NCBI RefSeq assembly: GCF_008831285.2 | Contig: NC_045138.2 | Coordinates: 29,483,934 to 29,547,933 of the forward strand | DNA length: 64,000 bases | Reading direction: 5' to 3' | Origin: Nymphaea colorata | Taxonomy: Eukaryota; Streptophyta; Magnoliopsida; Nymphaeales; Nymphaeaceae | In this document: one piece after another, positions 11,110-22,172 of the stretch | Layout: every line of letters starts with the position of its first letter | Position numbering within the stretch: position 1 is the first letter of the stretch | Made by a program: the position numbers and the translations under genes | Notes under the pieces: generated by a model | Told to the model about the DNA's origin: nothing | Database searches by the model: none | Seen by the model: only the letters and a program-made list of their open reading frames with translations

Positions 11110-11400
11110 TGTCAGACTGATCTCAATCGTTTCCCGTCCCCATCCCCATGATCCTCATCATTCAGCTTAAACATTCATTGGACTTTTCTAATCCTCACTT
11201 TAAATATTTTCAATTCATTGGACTTTTCTAATCCTCTCTCTTAATATTTTCAAGGAGCAAGTCACAAATTTTGAGTTGTCCGGAAAAGATGGGGCCATGA
11301 TTGTTGGACTTGATTGGGATGGGGTGACGGGACACATCTTCCTCATCCGTCAAGTAAATGGACTTGATTGAGATGGGATGATAGGACACAGAACCCCTGT
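11110..11400. repeat. duplicated promoter module with internal duplication
   Basis: Copy of the CATTCATTGGACTTTT module. The segment 'attggacttttctaatcctc' occurs twice at about 11,175 and 11,217, and 'acttgattg.gatggg' also occurs twice (11,307 and 11,363). Confidence 0.6.
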
Positions 11401-12388
11401 CTAAAATGCAGTGACCAGACCAGTCGAGTCAACGATATCCGCCTTCTGGGTGCGAGAGTTAGGAATTTTGCAGTAGAACTAAACTACAGTATCTAGATTC
11501 TAACCAAAGCTTAAACATAATTTTTTGAAATTTTTATATAGGTTTTTTTTTTCTAAGTTACATGTACTTCTTTTTTAAATTTGAAAGGGAGGAGGAGGGG
11601 GGGTTTGCCGTTTGCTTTTCCCACAAAACTATAAGATGGACGGCAGCCTATAGTTGGTACGGCGGGGCGGGTGGCCCACGCGAGTCCCTTGGCTTTTGGG
11701 TTTTGGTGGCACTCGACCTTCTAAAAAGACTTGTTTAAATCTTGGGTTCTTGCAAAATTAAGTCATCGAAATGTCTACATCGCCTGCTTATAGATCTAGC
11801 GTTTAGGATTTCCAGTCTACAAGCATTCTCTGTGATTTTTGTATGTAACATGTATTGATTTGCGGGAATAACGGGAATGGCTTTTGCCGTTGTAAAATCC
11901 GTGACAAATATGATGGTTTTTTTTTTTTTTATTTCTAAATGTACCTGTCTGAATATTCAAGTGATTCATTTAGGCAGCTTTTCTTTGCTAAAAAGTTGAA
12001 AAAAAAAATGCTAGATAGTACCAAACAGATGTTAGTAAGTGGAGAGAGAGAGCCTCAGATAGGTGTATTACTAATGAGCGGTCCATTGTATTGATACTAG
12101 AGGTATCGGAACCTGATATAAAGAAGGTAGAAGCCTGTACAACAAATGCTCTACCCACTTGACTCTGTCATTGGATCACTTTGGTGAGGGTGGTAATGAT
12201 GTTGGGGGACTTATTACTTTTCAGTCAATTCTCAACTTGATTTGGGGCTTACGAGTTACTCCAGATAAAGATATATTCTCGAATTAATTAAGTCAGAGTA
12301 CGTTACGTAAAAGAATAATCCTCATCATTCAGCCTTAACATTCATTGGACTTTTCTAAATAATCCTCATTATTGAATTGCTTCAAACG
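11401..12388. other. no gene seen
   Basis: AT-rich non-coding sequence with short homopolymer tracts. Bases 12,170-12,220 belong to the repeat also seen at 15.9 and 36.6 kb. Bases 12,320-12,360 are a short piece of the promoter module. Confidence 0.4.
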
Positions 12389-13250
12389 TCATGTTGGCGA
12401 TGATAAAAAGAAAGGAAAGGGGTCCGTTCCATAAAACTCGTGGGGTCCGGGCGCACACCTAGCCTTAAGTGAGGAAACAACAACGCGGACCTCTTTAATG
12501 GTCACATGCTGCAATAAACGAGCATTCTCAGTATCACTAACTCTTGGGCCTACCTTAAGGGCTCCTGGTAACTCGCCTGAGCCCTCTTCTATTTTCAAAA
12601 CATCTTTATAGAAGTTTTCACATATTTGTCTAATAGTACCTGCATCTTCAGTTTCCTGGTCATTATGAAGTAACGCATGAATATAATCCTTAGACCTTCT
12701 CCCTCTAACCTGAGCCTGTTAATATGCAGTATTAGGGTCATTCTCAACCATCCATGTTTTCCATGACTTCAGCCTCCATGAGCTCTCCTTCTTTGCAAAA
12801 GAGGCTACCAGCTCGTCCTTTAGGACCCTATCATGCGCATTCGCTTCATGCACCCCTTTTACTAACAAAGCCTGGTTCTCATCGATCGCTTTCCTCAAGC
12901 TTCAGTGCCTTTCCCCTGCATCACCAAAAAGATGTCATGCTAATGACCATGGGCTCATCTCGTGCTCTACAATTTCAAAGATACCTGAACCCAGGGACTT
13001 CCATCATCTGTATCTCTCCAGGCATCTATAATCACCACAACACAACCTTCCTTCTGATCCCAATGACTAAAATATCGGAAAGAATGAGAGAATTTAGCCT
13101 CCCTGTTTTGATGAAAGTGAACATGCCGTGAAAGGGGCAATGGTCGGACATAGATCGGGAAAGGAATCGCAGTTTGCTGTCCATTCCACATTTCCCGTTC
13201 CATCCTTGATTTATAATACACCAATTGGGCCTGCACCGCAACAGAGCCAT
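12389..13250 (-). pseudogene. LINE (L1-type) retrotransposon remnant, endonuclease to reverse transcriptase
   Basis: Read on the minus strand from 13,250, the sequence gives a segment containing MSDHCPF, matching the SDHxP motif that closes APE-type endonuclease domains of plant LINEs. About 600 bases further on, past several stops, it gives a segment with the L1 arrangement before the reverse-transcriptase core: VSDTENARLLQHVTIKEV, then VVSSLKARCAPGPHEFYG (canonical V..L...KAPGPDGF.G). The catalytic YxDD region is absent. It is truncated at both ends and frameshifted, hence dead. Confidence 0.72.
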
Positions 13251-14042
13251 TCTTTTCTCCCTGGTTTGCCGAAGTGAAACGCCTACCTGGATCAGAAAGA
13301 CATTTAAGCTTGCAGTTTAAAATGAATTTACAACAGACATGACAAGAAATAATCAGCCGTTCAACAACTGACCGCTCCCCACTTGAAGTTTCTCATAATG
13401 AAGAAAAGAACCAGCTGAATAATTAAAAAAAGAAAGTAACTTTCACTGGATTCTTAAATGCACATATCCACCTCCTTATCGGTGACAACCATTGCTTTAT
13501 GACGTCAGAAGGCCTCAATCATTCACCAACCTTCACAGCTGTACAGAATTCCAACGGACACTCGCAGGCGCTTGAAATTTTCTTCTTTTCACTGTGAGCA
13601 AACCACAAACAGTCTGTTGAAAAGAGGAAAAAAAAAAAAAAAGGATAAAGATAGAAGCAGCTACCATCATGGCTTCTCGCGAGACAAAGATCGGCTCCAT
13701 CTGCCGTGAAGGTTTTGAGGGTTGAAGGCATCTTTACCGGTTATGATGAGCAGAACTAGAACTCTTTTCATCCAAATATCTTGAGAATTCCCGTTATACT
13801 TGTCAACTTGGTCATGTCACCTGATTATTTAGAGTTATCCAATTATTTAACTAAGGTCATCCATAAATAACTGGGTGACTCTAAAAAAATTAGAGCCACT
13901 AGTATTCAATATATATATATATATAGTCAAACGGAAAAACGTGCATTCTGTTCAGTGAAACCCAAGAGTGGTTTTGGTTCAGTGGGACCCACGATCGGGG
14001 TGGAAATCTTGCGTTTCCTGATTTATAAGAGCTGGAACGGGT
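13251..14042. other. unassigned; ends in a duplicated proximal promoter
   Basis: No gene recognised in 13,251-13,900. At 13,997-14,042 the string GTGGAAATCTTGCGTTTCCT and TTATAAGAGCTGGAACGGGT match the promoter remnant at 4.1 kb. Confidence 0.45.
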
Positions 14043-14690
14043 TAACTACCTACACATGGCACAAGGTCACGACAATGCAAGCACATAAAACAAAGAATAA
14101 TCAACGCAAATGAAAACAGTCATAAGAAAAGATGTAGGGAGAAAAGGCCACCCATTCGTCAGGCCACAGAACACAAAACGCAGAATATAGTCATTTATTC
14201 ATCAAACAAACGACCGAGAAACACATAAAACAGAACCTACCTAATAATAATAATAATAATAAAAACAACTAACAGCACACAAATAACAGCAAGGTAGGGT
14301 GTACATACCAGTAAGAGAGACGTCCTATAGGCGGGCCCTCCAGCAATGCTGCAATCTCACGGCGTGCAGTGTAATGACCGTTGAACTTCAGAGGTATTTG
14401 GGATTGAGAATTGGGGGTTTAGGGAGAGAACCGTGGTTAATTAGGACTACTTGACTCTTGAGCTTTTTTTTTTTTCATTTTTATTTAATTTTAATTTGTT
14501 TTAATTAAAACAATTAATCTGTCCTTGAGGCGTACGCCTCAAGCACTGAACGTGCCACATATGGAGGCGTACGCCTCAAGCACTTGAGGCGCATGCTTTA
14601 GGGATGCGTGCGCCTCACACCATGCCTCAAGACGTTTTTTTAAAAAAATGCCTTGAATCGTTCATGAATTGTAAGCTTCTTACAACATTG
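14043..14690. mobile_element. inserted segment relative to the 4.1-kb copy
   Basis: At 4.1 kb the shared promoter is followed closely by leader and exon 1. Here about 640 bases intervene before the exon 1 remnant at 14,709. The segment includes (AAT)n near 14,245, a T-rich tract near 14,465 and the palindromic GAGGCGTACGCCTC units. It is probably a non-coding transposon, but I cannot define its ends. Confidence 0.4.
14525..14617. repeat. cluster of short palindromes (GAGGCGTACGCCTC)
   Basis: A perfect 18-bp palindrome TTGAGGCGTACGCCTCAA lies at 14,525-14,542. Its 14-bp core repeats at 14,564-14,577. An imperfect related hairpin (arms GAGGCGCATGC and GCGTGCGCCTC) spans about 14,585-14,617. 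Confidence 0.9.
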
Positions 14691-14708
14691 CTGCCAACGT
14701 TCTAATTT

Positions 14709-14794
14709 ATGGATAGAGAAGGTATCAACAGGAACGGCGGCAGCCAAAAAGCCTCTCGTAGTACTAGTTGACATCAACCGGCAAGAATTCGAAG
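14709..14794 (+). pseudogene. PGG gene exon 1 remnant
   Basis: Starts ATGGATAGAGAAGG (MDREG) and ends at a GTAACT donor (14,795). It matches the intact exon 1 at 32,604, but a frame change produces an in-frame TGA before the donor. The nearly identical remnant at 19,936 carries the same defect. Confidence 0.7.
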
Positions 14795-14814
14795 GTAACT
14801 CTCTCTTCTTTAGC

Positions 14815-15435
14815 TGGGAGATGGTTTCGTTGAAGAATATAGTTCATCACGGAAACATGAAACAGTACTCCATACTCAACTGCTTTTTCTCGCAGCGTGT
14901 CTCTCTATATCGTCCGCGACTCCGCTGCCATACGCATGCACCAACACGCCGGTTTTCTCTCTCGCGTTTCAAAAAAGGGTTTGTTTTTTTTTTGGTCGCC
15001 CGATAAATTTAAATTTTTCTATGGCTTATGAAAAGGGGTATCTCGGCCATCCGTCAGACCTCATGGGCGTGTGGTCATCGTCTACCAAATCAGACAGGAT
15101 CGTCCGCCAGATCTGGAATCTCGTCATTATGGTCGCCGTCCGGCGGAATCTGACCACGTCGTCAACATTCATTGCTTGCGGTTGCTGCCGTTGCTTGTTC
15201 TTTTTTGCCCACCACGGCTTCTCGCTCATCTTCTGCCGTCGGGCCATCTAAATTTCTACTTTCTTGGAGTTTTGTCATGGAAAAGCATTATTGTTACTAT
15301 GTTTCAAAATGGGGGCACTTTTCCTTTTTTTTTTTTTTTTTTTTTTCAAAGATGTTTTTCACTTTTTCAATTTTTTTTCAAACGGTTGTTCTTTTTGTAA
15401 TATGAAAAACACTTTCGTCGCTTGAGTGAAGGCCT
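14815..15435. repeat. duplicated block, copy 1 (partner 20,040-20,605)
   Basis: Shares long near-identical stretches with 20,040-20,605, including GACCTCATGGGCGTGTGGTC and CCACGGCTTCTCGCTCATCT. Open frames here (for example 15,026-15,247 minus) are frameshifted in the partner, so coding is not supported. Together with the exon 1 remnants just upstream (14,709 and 19,936), this is one segmental duplication. Confidence 0.75.
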
Positions 15436-15839
15436 TTGTTTAGGTTGTGTTTGATTGTTTCGGATTTTAAATCTAGAGTATAGTTTGGATATGATGTTTT
15501 AAAATGTTAGGTTTTAAAAATCTTGGATTGATGCACTTCCTCAGCCTCTTTTTTTTCTTCCCTTCTCCACCTTCATGGGTAGATCTGAAACCCACATCTG
15601 AAGCCAAATCCCCCCTTCGATTTGAGATCCATGGATTTTAGCATTCTCACGGTTTTAAGGTCTACAGTTTGATCAACCTCAAATTTGCTCAGCAATTCCG
15701 ATGCTATCGAACACAACTTTATTGAGCACCTGAACATTCAACGTTTAGTTGAATACCCAAAACATTAAATTTCTCTTGCCTTTTACGACAAGAATAAAGA
15801 CAAAAACGCATGCATCTCTTAATTAAACTAAAATATAAG

Positions 15840-16060
15840 CGTTTGATTAAGCAATATGGCCGTTAACTTTGGCGGGTTATGCCAGGCGACTGAACCTTAG
15901 TACCTTTTCTTGGAGGGATCTCCTTGGTGAAGGTGGTAATGATATTGGGATACTTTCTTCTTACTTTTTGTTGGCCAGGTCTATAGGTCTTTCCTTAGTA
16001 AACTGAATTGAGTTCACGCAGTCTCGTCTAACATTTTTTGCTTGAGCAAGCATACTGGTC
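15840..16060. repeat. dispersed repeat family T
   Basis: 'GTTTGATTA.GCAAT', 'GGTGAAGGTGGT.ATGATATTGG' and 'ACTTTCTTCTTAC' recur at 36,525-36,626 plus 36,983-37,130, and partly at 12.17 and 20.64 kb. This copy lacks the solo LTR that splits the 36.6-kb copy. Confidence 0.75.
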
Positions 16061-16204
16061 TTAGAAATAATTCTGATGGAGATTTTTTTTTGCAAAAGCA
16101 GGTACTTTTATTTATTATATTTGAAGTTGGAAAGTGAAAAGGGATGTTGAAAATCTGTGTGAACGTGTAAGTGGGGTTGTCAATTACGAACTGAAATAGT
16201 ACGT

Positions 16205-16206
<2 letters not shown>

Positions 16207-16276
<70 letters not shown>
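16207..16276. repeat. (TA)n then (GA)n microsatellite in 5' leader
   Basis: About 37 bases of TA followed by about 30 bases of GA immediately before the ATG at 16,286. GA-rich leaders precede several PGG first exons here (44.8, 42.6 and 40.45 kb). Confidence 0.95.
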
Positions 16277-16280
<4 letters not shown>

Positions 16281-16285
16281 TATCC

Positions 16286-16596
16286 ATGGATAGAAGGGTG
16301 TACAGGTGTGCTGTTGATGGGGACACAGCTGCACTGGTTGAGCTTGTAAGGGAATACGAACTCATCTTAGAAAGAGTTCTAGTGGACTGTGAGGATCCTA
16401 GCGGCCGAACCCAGGTGTCTGCAGGAGGTGACTGCCCAAGGAGAGACGGCCCTGCACTTGACTGTCCGGAATAACAGGGTGGAACTACTGAGGTACTTCT
16501 TGGATAGGGAAGACATCGGGGGCCTTGTGAGCAAAAGGGACTGTCATGGCAATACCATCTCGGATTTGTCTTCAAAAGGCAACAACTATGAGGTAA
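16286..16596 (+). pseudogene. ankyrin-repeat first exon of an ankyrin-PGG gene, internally deleted
   Basis: Begins MDRRVYRCAVDGDTAALVEL, a typical N-terminus of plant ankyrin-PGG (ACD6/ITN1-like) proteins. After VLVDCE the frame shifts. The next frame reads RILAAEPRCLQEVTAQGE, then TALHLTVRNNRVELLRYFLD and GGLVSKRDCHGNT, which are ankyrin consensus segments, and ends ..NNYE at a GTAACT donor (about 16,594). Compared with the usual two consecutive ankyrin helices, about 20 codons are missing between the two parts, and the 'ILHLAASKG' stretch is shortened to ISDLSSKG. The PGG exon at 17,533 lies about 0.94 kb downstream in the same orientation, so both belong to one gene model. Confidence 0.75.
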
Positions 16597-17132
16597 CTGC
16601 CTCCCACTTAATTTTGTTCAGGATGAGTTTGCTTGGTTTGAATGAGATACTAGGGGATTTGAGCTACGTTCGACATAGCTGGGGCGGCTTAAGTCAAATC
16701 AAATGAAAGCTTGAAGGGGGCTTTTTGATGGCACTTCATCTATTCAGGTTTTCTGAAAGACATCTTTTATCATTTTTGAAAACATGGTCTGTTTGTATAG
16801 GTGATACACCAAAAAAACCTGGTTTTTTGGATGGATAGATTTTTTCACTCCCTTGTCCTATTAAAAGTCACTTTTTCTCAATTGTCCAATTTTTGTGGCA
16901 CCCGATCTCCTCAAAAACCAAGTTTTTGCAGCACCCAATCTCTTCAAAAATCTGGTTTAAAAACTTGGTTTTGAGCTTCACCACCAAAACTTAGTTTTGG
17001 GATGTCATCCAAATGGCCCACTAAGACATGGCCTGCCTGATCAGATGTGGCGTCTAGGTAAACCAAGGCTATTCCATTAACTGCATAAAAATTGGAATGG
17101 TAGCATGGATCGTAAGCGAATTTTCGGCTTAA

Positions 17133-17137
<5 letters not shown>

Positions 17138-17209
<72 letters not shown>
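17138..17209. repeat. (AT)n microsatellite in intron
   Basis: About 72 bases of uninterrupted alternating A/T between the ankyrin exon and the PGG exon. Confidence 0.95.
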
Positions 17210-17211
<2 letters not shown>

Positions 17212-17532
17212 GCCTAATTTGAGTTGAATCCATTGACGCATCCAAGCGTAGGCACTGACCGGGACTGTTTGCGTATTAGTGCCATTCAGCCATTTTATTA
17301 TATATTTATTTTCTCAACCGGAAGTTTTTTAATTTACTTAATACGTATAATTAGTACTCTTCAGTACAAAATTTTCCGCTGGGCCTCTGGTTGGATCTAG
17401 CATTTTTTTGGCCAAATTTCACTTGAGCGAATCTCAGATTGTATATATTAGACGCTTGATTGCTGATCACGAGGCCAAAGGGTTCTCTTATTTACTCTCT
17501 CTTTCTCATTATATATTATATTATGCATGCAG

Positions 17533-18219
17533 ATAATGGACGCTCTTGAATCGAACCCAAACCTGCTGGAAGGCGGCTGGAGTTTCAGTGGTGTTGCACC
17601 TTTTCACAGTTCAAGGTCGCTGGATGTGGAGAGCCGACATTGTTGTGCTGTTTCGCCTGGTGAAGGAGTGCAAATCGAAGCTAGGCTGAGCGAGAAGAGA
17701 GGGGCGATGATGATTGTGAGCGTGCTGATAGCAACGCTGAGTTACCAGGCCGCCCTCAACCCTCCTGGTGGCTCCTGGCCGGATAACAAATCTGACTCCG
17801 CATCCACTGCCGCCTTACTAGCACCCTTCCCCCCTGCGGTTGTCGTTGGAGATGAACACACTGCAGGCACAGCAATCAATGCTACACGCTTCCCCTACGC
17901 AGCCTTTGTTGTGTCTAATGCGGTGGGGTTATTTGCATCACTGGCCACCATCTTGCTCTTGACAACCGCCAGAACCATTAAGCGGCCGATCATGATGTGG
18001 GGGTTGATCTTTATTATATGGGTCTCCGTCTTCTCAGTTGCGTTGAGTTTCGTCTTCGGATTAATGTTGATCGCACATGACATGCCGTTGATTGTATCTC
18101 AGATTTTTTTGTCGTGCATGGGGCTATTTGCCATACTGCTCATATTGCCGACGGCGATATGCGTGAGGAAGCTTATAGGATGGGTAAGGAAACAACTGTC
18201 ATGCCGTAAAACAGTTTAA
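17533..18219 (+). CDS. PGG-domain membrane exon (second exon of the ankyrin-PGG gene)
   Basis: An acceptor TGCATGCAG ends at 17,532. The exon then reads IMDALESNPNLLEGG, a variable linker, and the PGG domain: LSEKRGAMMIVSVLIATLSY then QAALNPPGGSWPDN (about residues 50-85 of the exon). Three further hydrophobic segments (AVGLFASLATILLL; IMMWGLIFIIWVSVFSVAL; FLSCMGLFAILLILPTAI) and a basic tail follow, to a stop at 18,217-18,219. The exon is uninterrupted, 228 codons plus stop. It could start internally at the ATG at 17,536. With the ankyrin exon at 16.3 kb damaged, the full-length product is doubtful, but the membrane part is intact. Closest relative in the window: the gene at 4.7 kb. Confidence 0.75.
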   Translation: MMDALESNPNLLEGGWSFSGVAPFHSSRSLDVESRHCCAVSPGEGVQIEARLSEKRGAMMIVSVLIATLSYQAALNPPGGSWPDNKSDSASTAALLAPFPPAVVVGDEHTAGTAINATRFPYAAFVVSNAVGLFASLATILLLTTARTIKRPIMMWGLIFIIWVSVFSVALSFVFGLMLIAHDMPLIVSQIFLSCMGLFAILLILPTAICVRKLIGWVRKQLSCRKTV

Positions 18220-18459
18220 TTGACTTGTGTGCTGCCCCGGAGTGTTTGGAATATGATGAACTCTTTTGATATGTGACTTATAACATGGGGATGCATATAT
18301 AATTGCGAGTATGTCTAAGAGTTGTTCAAACAAGCGTTTAGAAAGGCTGCCACTTCCATACAAAAAACTATTCAAGTCAGATGTATTTTTATTGCTATCC
18401 ACTTTTTCGAATGTTTGTATATTTAGACTCTAATATGAATAAAGAAAAGTCACCACACG

Positions 18460-18600
18460 GCATTAGGTACATGGTTACCCTACGCTCGTCGAATGTTGCA
18501 GCGGAGAGGACTTCTCCTCCCCCTGCACATTTCACAGCAAATTTAAATGTTCGTTTTCCTTTTTTTTAAAAAAATCATGCAAGAGGAGCGTACCTTACAC
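18460..18600. repeat. dispersed GC-rich repeat (family of the 61.0-kb TIR element), truncated
   Basis: Shares 'ACATGGTTACCCTACGC', 'GAATGTTGCAGCGGAGAGGA' and 'TTCTCCTCCCCCTGCACA' with 37.15 and 61.0 kb. It lacks the middle 'GGCGTCACTGGCGCCGCGG' part. Confidence 0.7.
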
Positions 18601-19065
18601 CAGAGGTTAGTGGGGCCAAGAATTCTGCATAGGAAGTAATTTTGACAATCGGATGAAGATTAAATAAATTATGAACTGAAAAAGAATCACTAACAACTTG
18701 CCGGGTCAAAGCTTATATTATGGAAAGCACAAATGACATTCGTCAACATGAGAATTTACTTCCACCCGATTTAAATCTTGCTCCGGACTGGCATAACAGT
18801 TGGATTTGTTACATAAGAGGGAAAACATTTCCCCAGTTGTACAAAACCGGACCACTCTCATTCATTTTGGACAATGTAAGGGCATTGAATTCTGTGAAAC
18901 GGGTTCTGCAACATACTACCATTCATACGTGTTGTCAGAACAACAAATGAATCAAACATTTTAGTGCTTCTATAGATCCGATCTCTCGAGTATTCTCATC
19001 AGGAAAAGACTATAGACTATTGGTCTAAAAAAAGTTTTGGTAAATAAAAATCGTGGTAGATGAGC
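18600..19065. repeat. dispersed repeat family Q, copy 2
   Basis: Closely matches 37,375-37,840. A frame at 18,720-18,950 (peptides PPDLNLAPDWHNSW and GKTFPQLYKTGPL) has a near-identical counterpart at 37,494-37,685 but both end abruptly. I see no initiation, splice or domain evidence for a gene. Confidence 0.7.
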
Positions 19066-19139
19066 ACTATGGAATTTTTTTTTCTCCATTTGCTTTCTAT
19101 TTTAACTCTCATTTTATCTCCACGGACTCACACAGGCAG

Positions 19140-19850
19140 CATCAGTTTATGTCTTAGAGAATATTTAGGGCCTGTTTAGGAAAGGGAACAGTTTGACACG
19201 GTTTCATGAATATGTTCCAAGTATTGAATTGACGCCCAATTAATGGAATTTGTAAGTTATCAATATGAACGCCGAACCTATAAAATGACAAGGTTGAGAT
19301 CGATGTGGGCTAAGGTTTTTAACTGAATTAGCATTTGCAGGTGTTGATCCTGTTTTAGGTCTCGTTATTTCAATATATAGGTAACAAGGATTAAAAACTG
19401 TTAAAAAATCGTACTTTTATTCCAAATTAGAAGTTGATATGGAGAATGGTTTCTAAACAAAATAGAAACTGTAATCATTAGTCGATCTATATCGTTAAGT
19501 AAATGTTTCTCTATTTTTTTTTTCTTCCCAAACTGCGGGCATGACAATATACTAAAACTTAGAGAGAGAACACCATTCAGTGTGTTTATATGAATCCAAA
19601 AATGTGCGTCTTCGTTCAATGTGCCTCTATATTATTCATTTAACCATTCCAATCCGATCGAAGGCACTCGAAGGAAGCAGCTGGTGGTATACCAAGTTCG
19701 TCTCAACTCGGTTTAACGATTAACGAGTTGTGTTTAGGTGAGTTTCTAATTATAATTAAATCCCACGTAGAAACTTACTCATGTTGGACAATGAATTGCC
19801 CAAGTTAACGAATCAAGTTCAAGCTAGCCAGGCGTGCCGTGTAAATCCTC
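19140..19850. repeat. upstream block C, distant copy of the 38.5-46.4 kb array
   Basis: Parallels 39,250-39,850, 40,730-41,430, 43,390-44,100 and 45,960-46,340: 'ATCAATATGAACGCCGAACC', 'TTGAGATCGATGTGGGCTA', 'CCCAAACTGCGGGCATGAC', 'CAGCTGGTGGTATACCA'. It leads into the exon 1 remnant at 19,936, so this is the same promoter-type block at another locus. Confidence 0.75.
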
Positions 19851-19935
19851 CATGCCTGTGCACTATAAATTCAATAAAATTTGACGTGGAGAGATAGAAA
19901 GAGAGCCGGCCAAGGAACTGCCAAGATTCTAGTTC

Positions 19936-20021
19936 ATGGATAGAGAAGGTATCAACAGGAACGACGGCAGCCTAAAAGCCTCTCGCAGTACTCGTTGAGA
20001 TCAACCGGCAATAATTCGGAG
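19936..20021 (+). pseudogene. PGG gene exon 1 remnant
   Basis: ATGGATAGAGAAGG start and GTAACT donor at 20,022, as at 14,709 (nearly identical). The frame is interrupted by TGA. No PGG exon follows before the retrotransposon. Confidence 0.7.
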
Positions 20022-20039
20022 GTAACTCTCTCTTCTTGC

Positions 20040-20610
20040 GGAAACATCAAACAGTATTCCATACTCAACTGCTTTTTCTTGCAGCGTCACTTTCTCTATC
20101 GTCCGCTGCGATACGCATAGCTTTTTTTTATTTTGGTCCCCCGATAGATTTAAATTTATGGCTTATGAAGAGGGGTTTCTCGGCCTTCCGTCAGACCTCA
20201 TGGGCGTGTGGTCATTGTCTACCAGATCTGACAGCATCGTCGGCTTGCCGCCCGCCGGATCTGGAATCTCGTCATCATGGTCGCCGGGCCGCGGAATCTG
20301 ACAACGTCGTCGACATCCATTGCTTGCGGGTGCCGCCGTTGCTTGTTCTTTTTTGCCCACCACGGCTTCTCGCTCATCTTCTGCCGTCGGACCTTTCTTT
20401 CACGTATCACATGCTCGCCATCTAAATTTCTCCTTTCTTGGAGTTTTGTCGTGGAAAAGCATTATTCTTACTATGTTTCAAAATGCGGGCATTTTTCCTT
20501 TTTTTTTTTAATTTTCAAAGATGTCATTCACTTTTTCAATTTTTTTTCAAATGGTTGTTATTTTTGTAATATGAAAAACACTTTCGTCGCTTGAGTGAAG
20601 CTTTTGTGTT
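20040..20610. repeat. duplicated block, copy 2 (partner 14,815-15,435)
   Basis: See the partner at 14.8 kb. This copy carries indels that change every reading frame. Confidence 0.75.
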
Positions 20611-20699
20611 TCAAACGGTTGTTATTTTTTGTAATGACATCGGGAGACTTTCTTGCTACTTTCTGTTGGCTAGGTCTATAGTTCTACATTAGAAATAAT

Positions 20700-21345
20700 T
20701 CTGATGGATTAGTGGTTAGTGGGGCCAAGCATTCTGCAAAAGTTTGTAAAAAAGAAAAAAGTGCATCATTGTTCCCAAAGCAGAGGAAAAAATTTTGACA
20801 ATCGGATGAAGATTAAATTAATTATGAACGATATTTAAGATTAAATAAATCTTGGGCCCTGACTCTGTTGTTTTAATTGATTTTTAGGAGCATGAAAAAA
20901 AGTGATAGGGCCCCAAAGTAAAAGGTGACTGAACCAGAGCTAGAAGCTATCCAATCTGGTAGATAAGGAAAGTTCATCTGAGTAAGTGACATCATATTTC
21001 TAATAGAGTAGCCTAATTTGTGTCATTGACCTCCATTTTCCGCAGATGCAAGTTTCCTACATATAAATCAATCTACTTATAGACGTTTATGTTTATTAAT
21101 AATGTGGAAGAATGAGTTGAGATATAACTTTACGCATAGAACGCAAGAACAAAGTGCTACAATCATATGAAGATTAAATAAATTATGAAGCACAATCACT
21201 AACAAATTGCCAGGTCAAATATTATACTTGCAAGGTTTCGTGCTCGTGTTTATGTTTGTGATTTTTTTTTTCTTAAGAAATGGGCTCAAAAGAGACAAAA
21301 TACTCAGCGACAGGCTTTAAATAATTGCTTCTTTTGTTTAGCTTT
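20700..21345. repeat. dispersed repeat family Q, copy 3; empty site for the 52.5-kb element
   Basis: Closely matches 51,790-52,480 and continues as 53,821-53,885. At 21,260-21,285 the sequence passes directly from the T-rich tract into 'GGGCTCAAAAGAGACAAAAT', while in the 52-53-kb copy 1.34 kb with the reductase fragment intervenes. Confidence 0.8.
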
Positions 21346-21706
21346 TTTTTTTTTTTTCATAAGGTGATTTGTAAGAGGAAAAACCTTGGGCAGGGCGAGA
21401 AATTTTAATTACAAACTTCCAATTAAATTAAGTTGTTGACAAATAAATAAGCATCTTGTTAGTTACTTTTAGTAATTAAAGTGCATCTTTCTCTGAGACT
21501 AAATAAATATAATGTCTATGAGATCCATTACCTTCAGTCGTAATAAGCTGTCACAGTAAGTATCTCTCAAAAGTGGCACTCGATAATTGATTGTAGTTTG
21601 ATTGTTGTTGTGAATGTCGAAAATCTCAGGAAAGAACTACACCATTTGGAATTACTTATTCTGCATTTTATGAGAGAAAAAAATAAAATTAATTTAATTT
21701 TACAAG
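21346..21706. repeat. left part of the duplicated PGG upstream block
   Basis: From 21,536 this matches 1,850-2,015 ('GTGAATGTCGAAAATCTCA', 'GCATTTTATGAGAGAAAAAA'). From 21,346 to 21,535 it parallels 53,885-54,060 (for example 'GTTGACAAATAAAT.AGCATCTT'). Confidence 0.7.
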
Positions 21707-22158
21707 GGAAAGGGTTTTCCATGAACTAAACGAGAACTGGAAAAAGGAAAAAATCGTCCATGACGTGAATTGTGTTATGTAGTTGTATTGTACGAAATTA
21801 TACATAGCCAAAAGAGGCTTATGAGTTAAGCCTCCAAAAGGAAGTAAAAGCTTCTCCCTCACTTTTTTTTTTTTTCAGAGCTTGTAGGGTAACCATGTTA
21901 TTCGAATATTAATGTATGGTTTCAAAAAGGGGTGTTCGATCGCTTGGTCTAAAATCCTCAAGGATTTGAGTACCGTAGATTTAAAGATCAGTTCTTCCCT
22001 CTTCCGATATTAAATCCCACCTTTCCTGAATTCAAAAAGGTAAAATAAGAGTTTTGATGAACCATAGACTTTATTGTGGTTCTTTGGCCATATCAGCAAA
22101 AGCATGTCATATCAGGTCCTCGTAAGACAAGTAGGTTTTAAATTGTAAGTAATCAAAC
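21707..22158. mobile_element. unclassified insertion in the duplicated block
   Basis: Compared with the uninterrupted copy near 2,015-2,025, about 450 bases are added between 'aattttac' (21,704) and 'accttaaag' (22,161). The added stretch has no recognised coding content and no clear terminal inverted repeats. It pre-dates or neighbours the LTR element, whose target lies 14 bases further right. Confidence 0.45.
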
Positions 22159-22167
22159 GCACCTTAA

Positions 22168-22172
22168 AGGGC
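22168..22172. repeat. target-site duplication, left (AGGGC)
   Basis: AGGGC immediately before the left LTR, repeated at 31,714-31,718 immediately after the right LTR. Confidence 0.9.

Noticed and set aside
15026-15247. 73-codon minus-strand frame with a basic N-terminus, repeated at 20.2 kb
   Set aside because: Indels between the two copies change the frame throughout, so selection for protein is not supported.
18720-18950. Frame with peptide GKTFPQLYKTGPL shared by several copies
   Set aside because: Conservation reflects a recent dispersed repeat; the copies differ by indels and stops and share non-coding flanks equally well.
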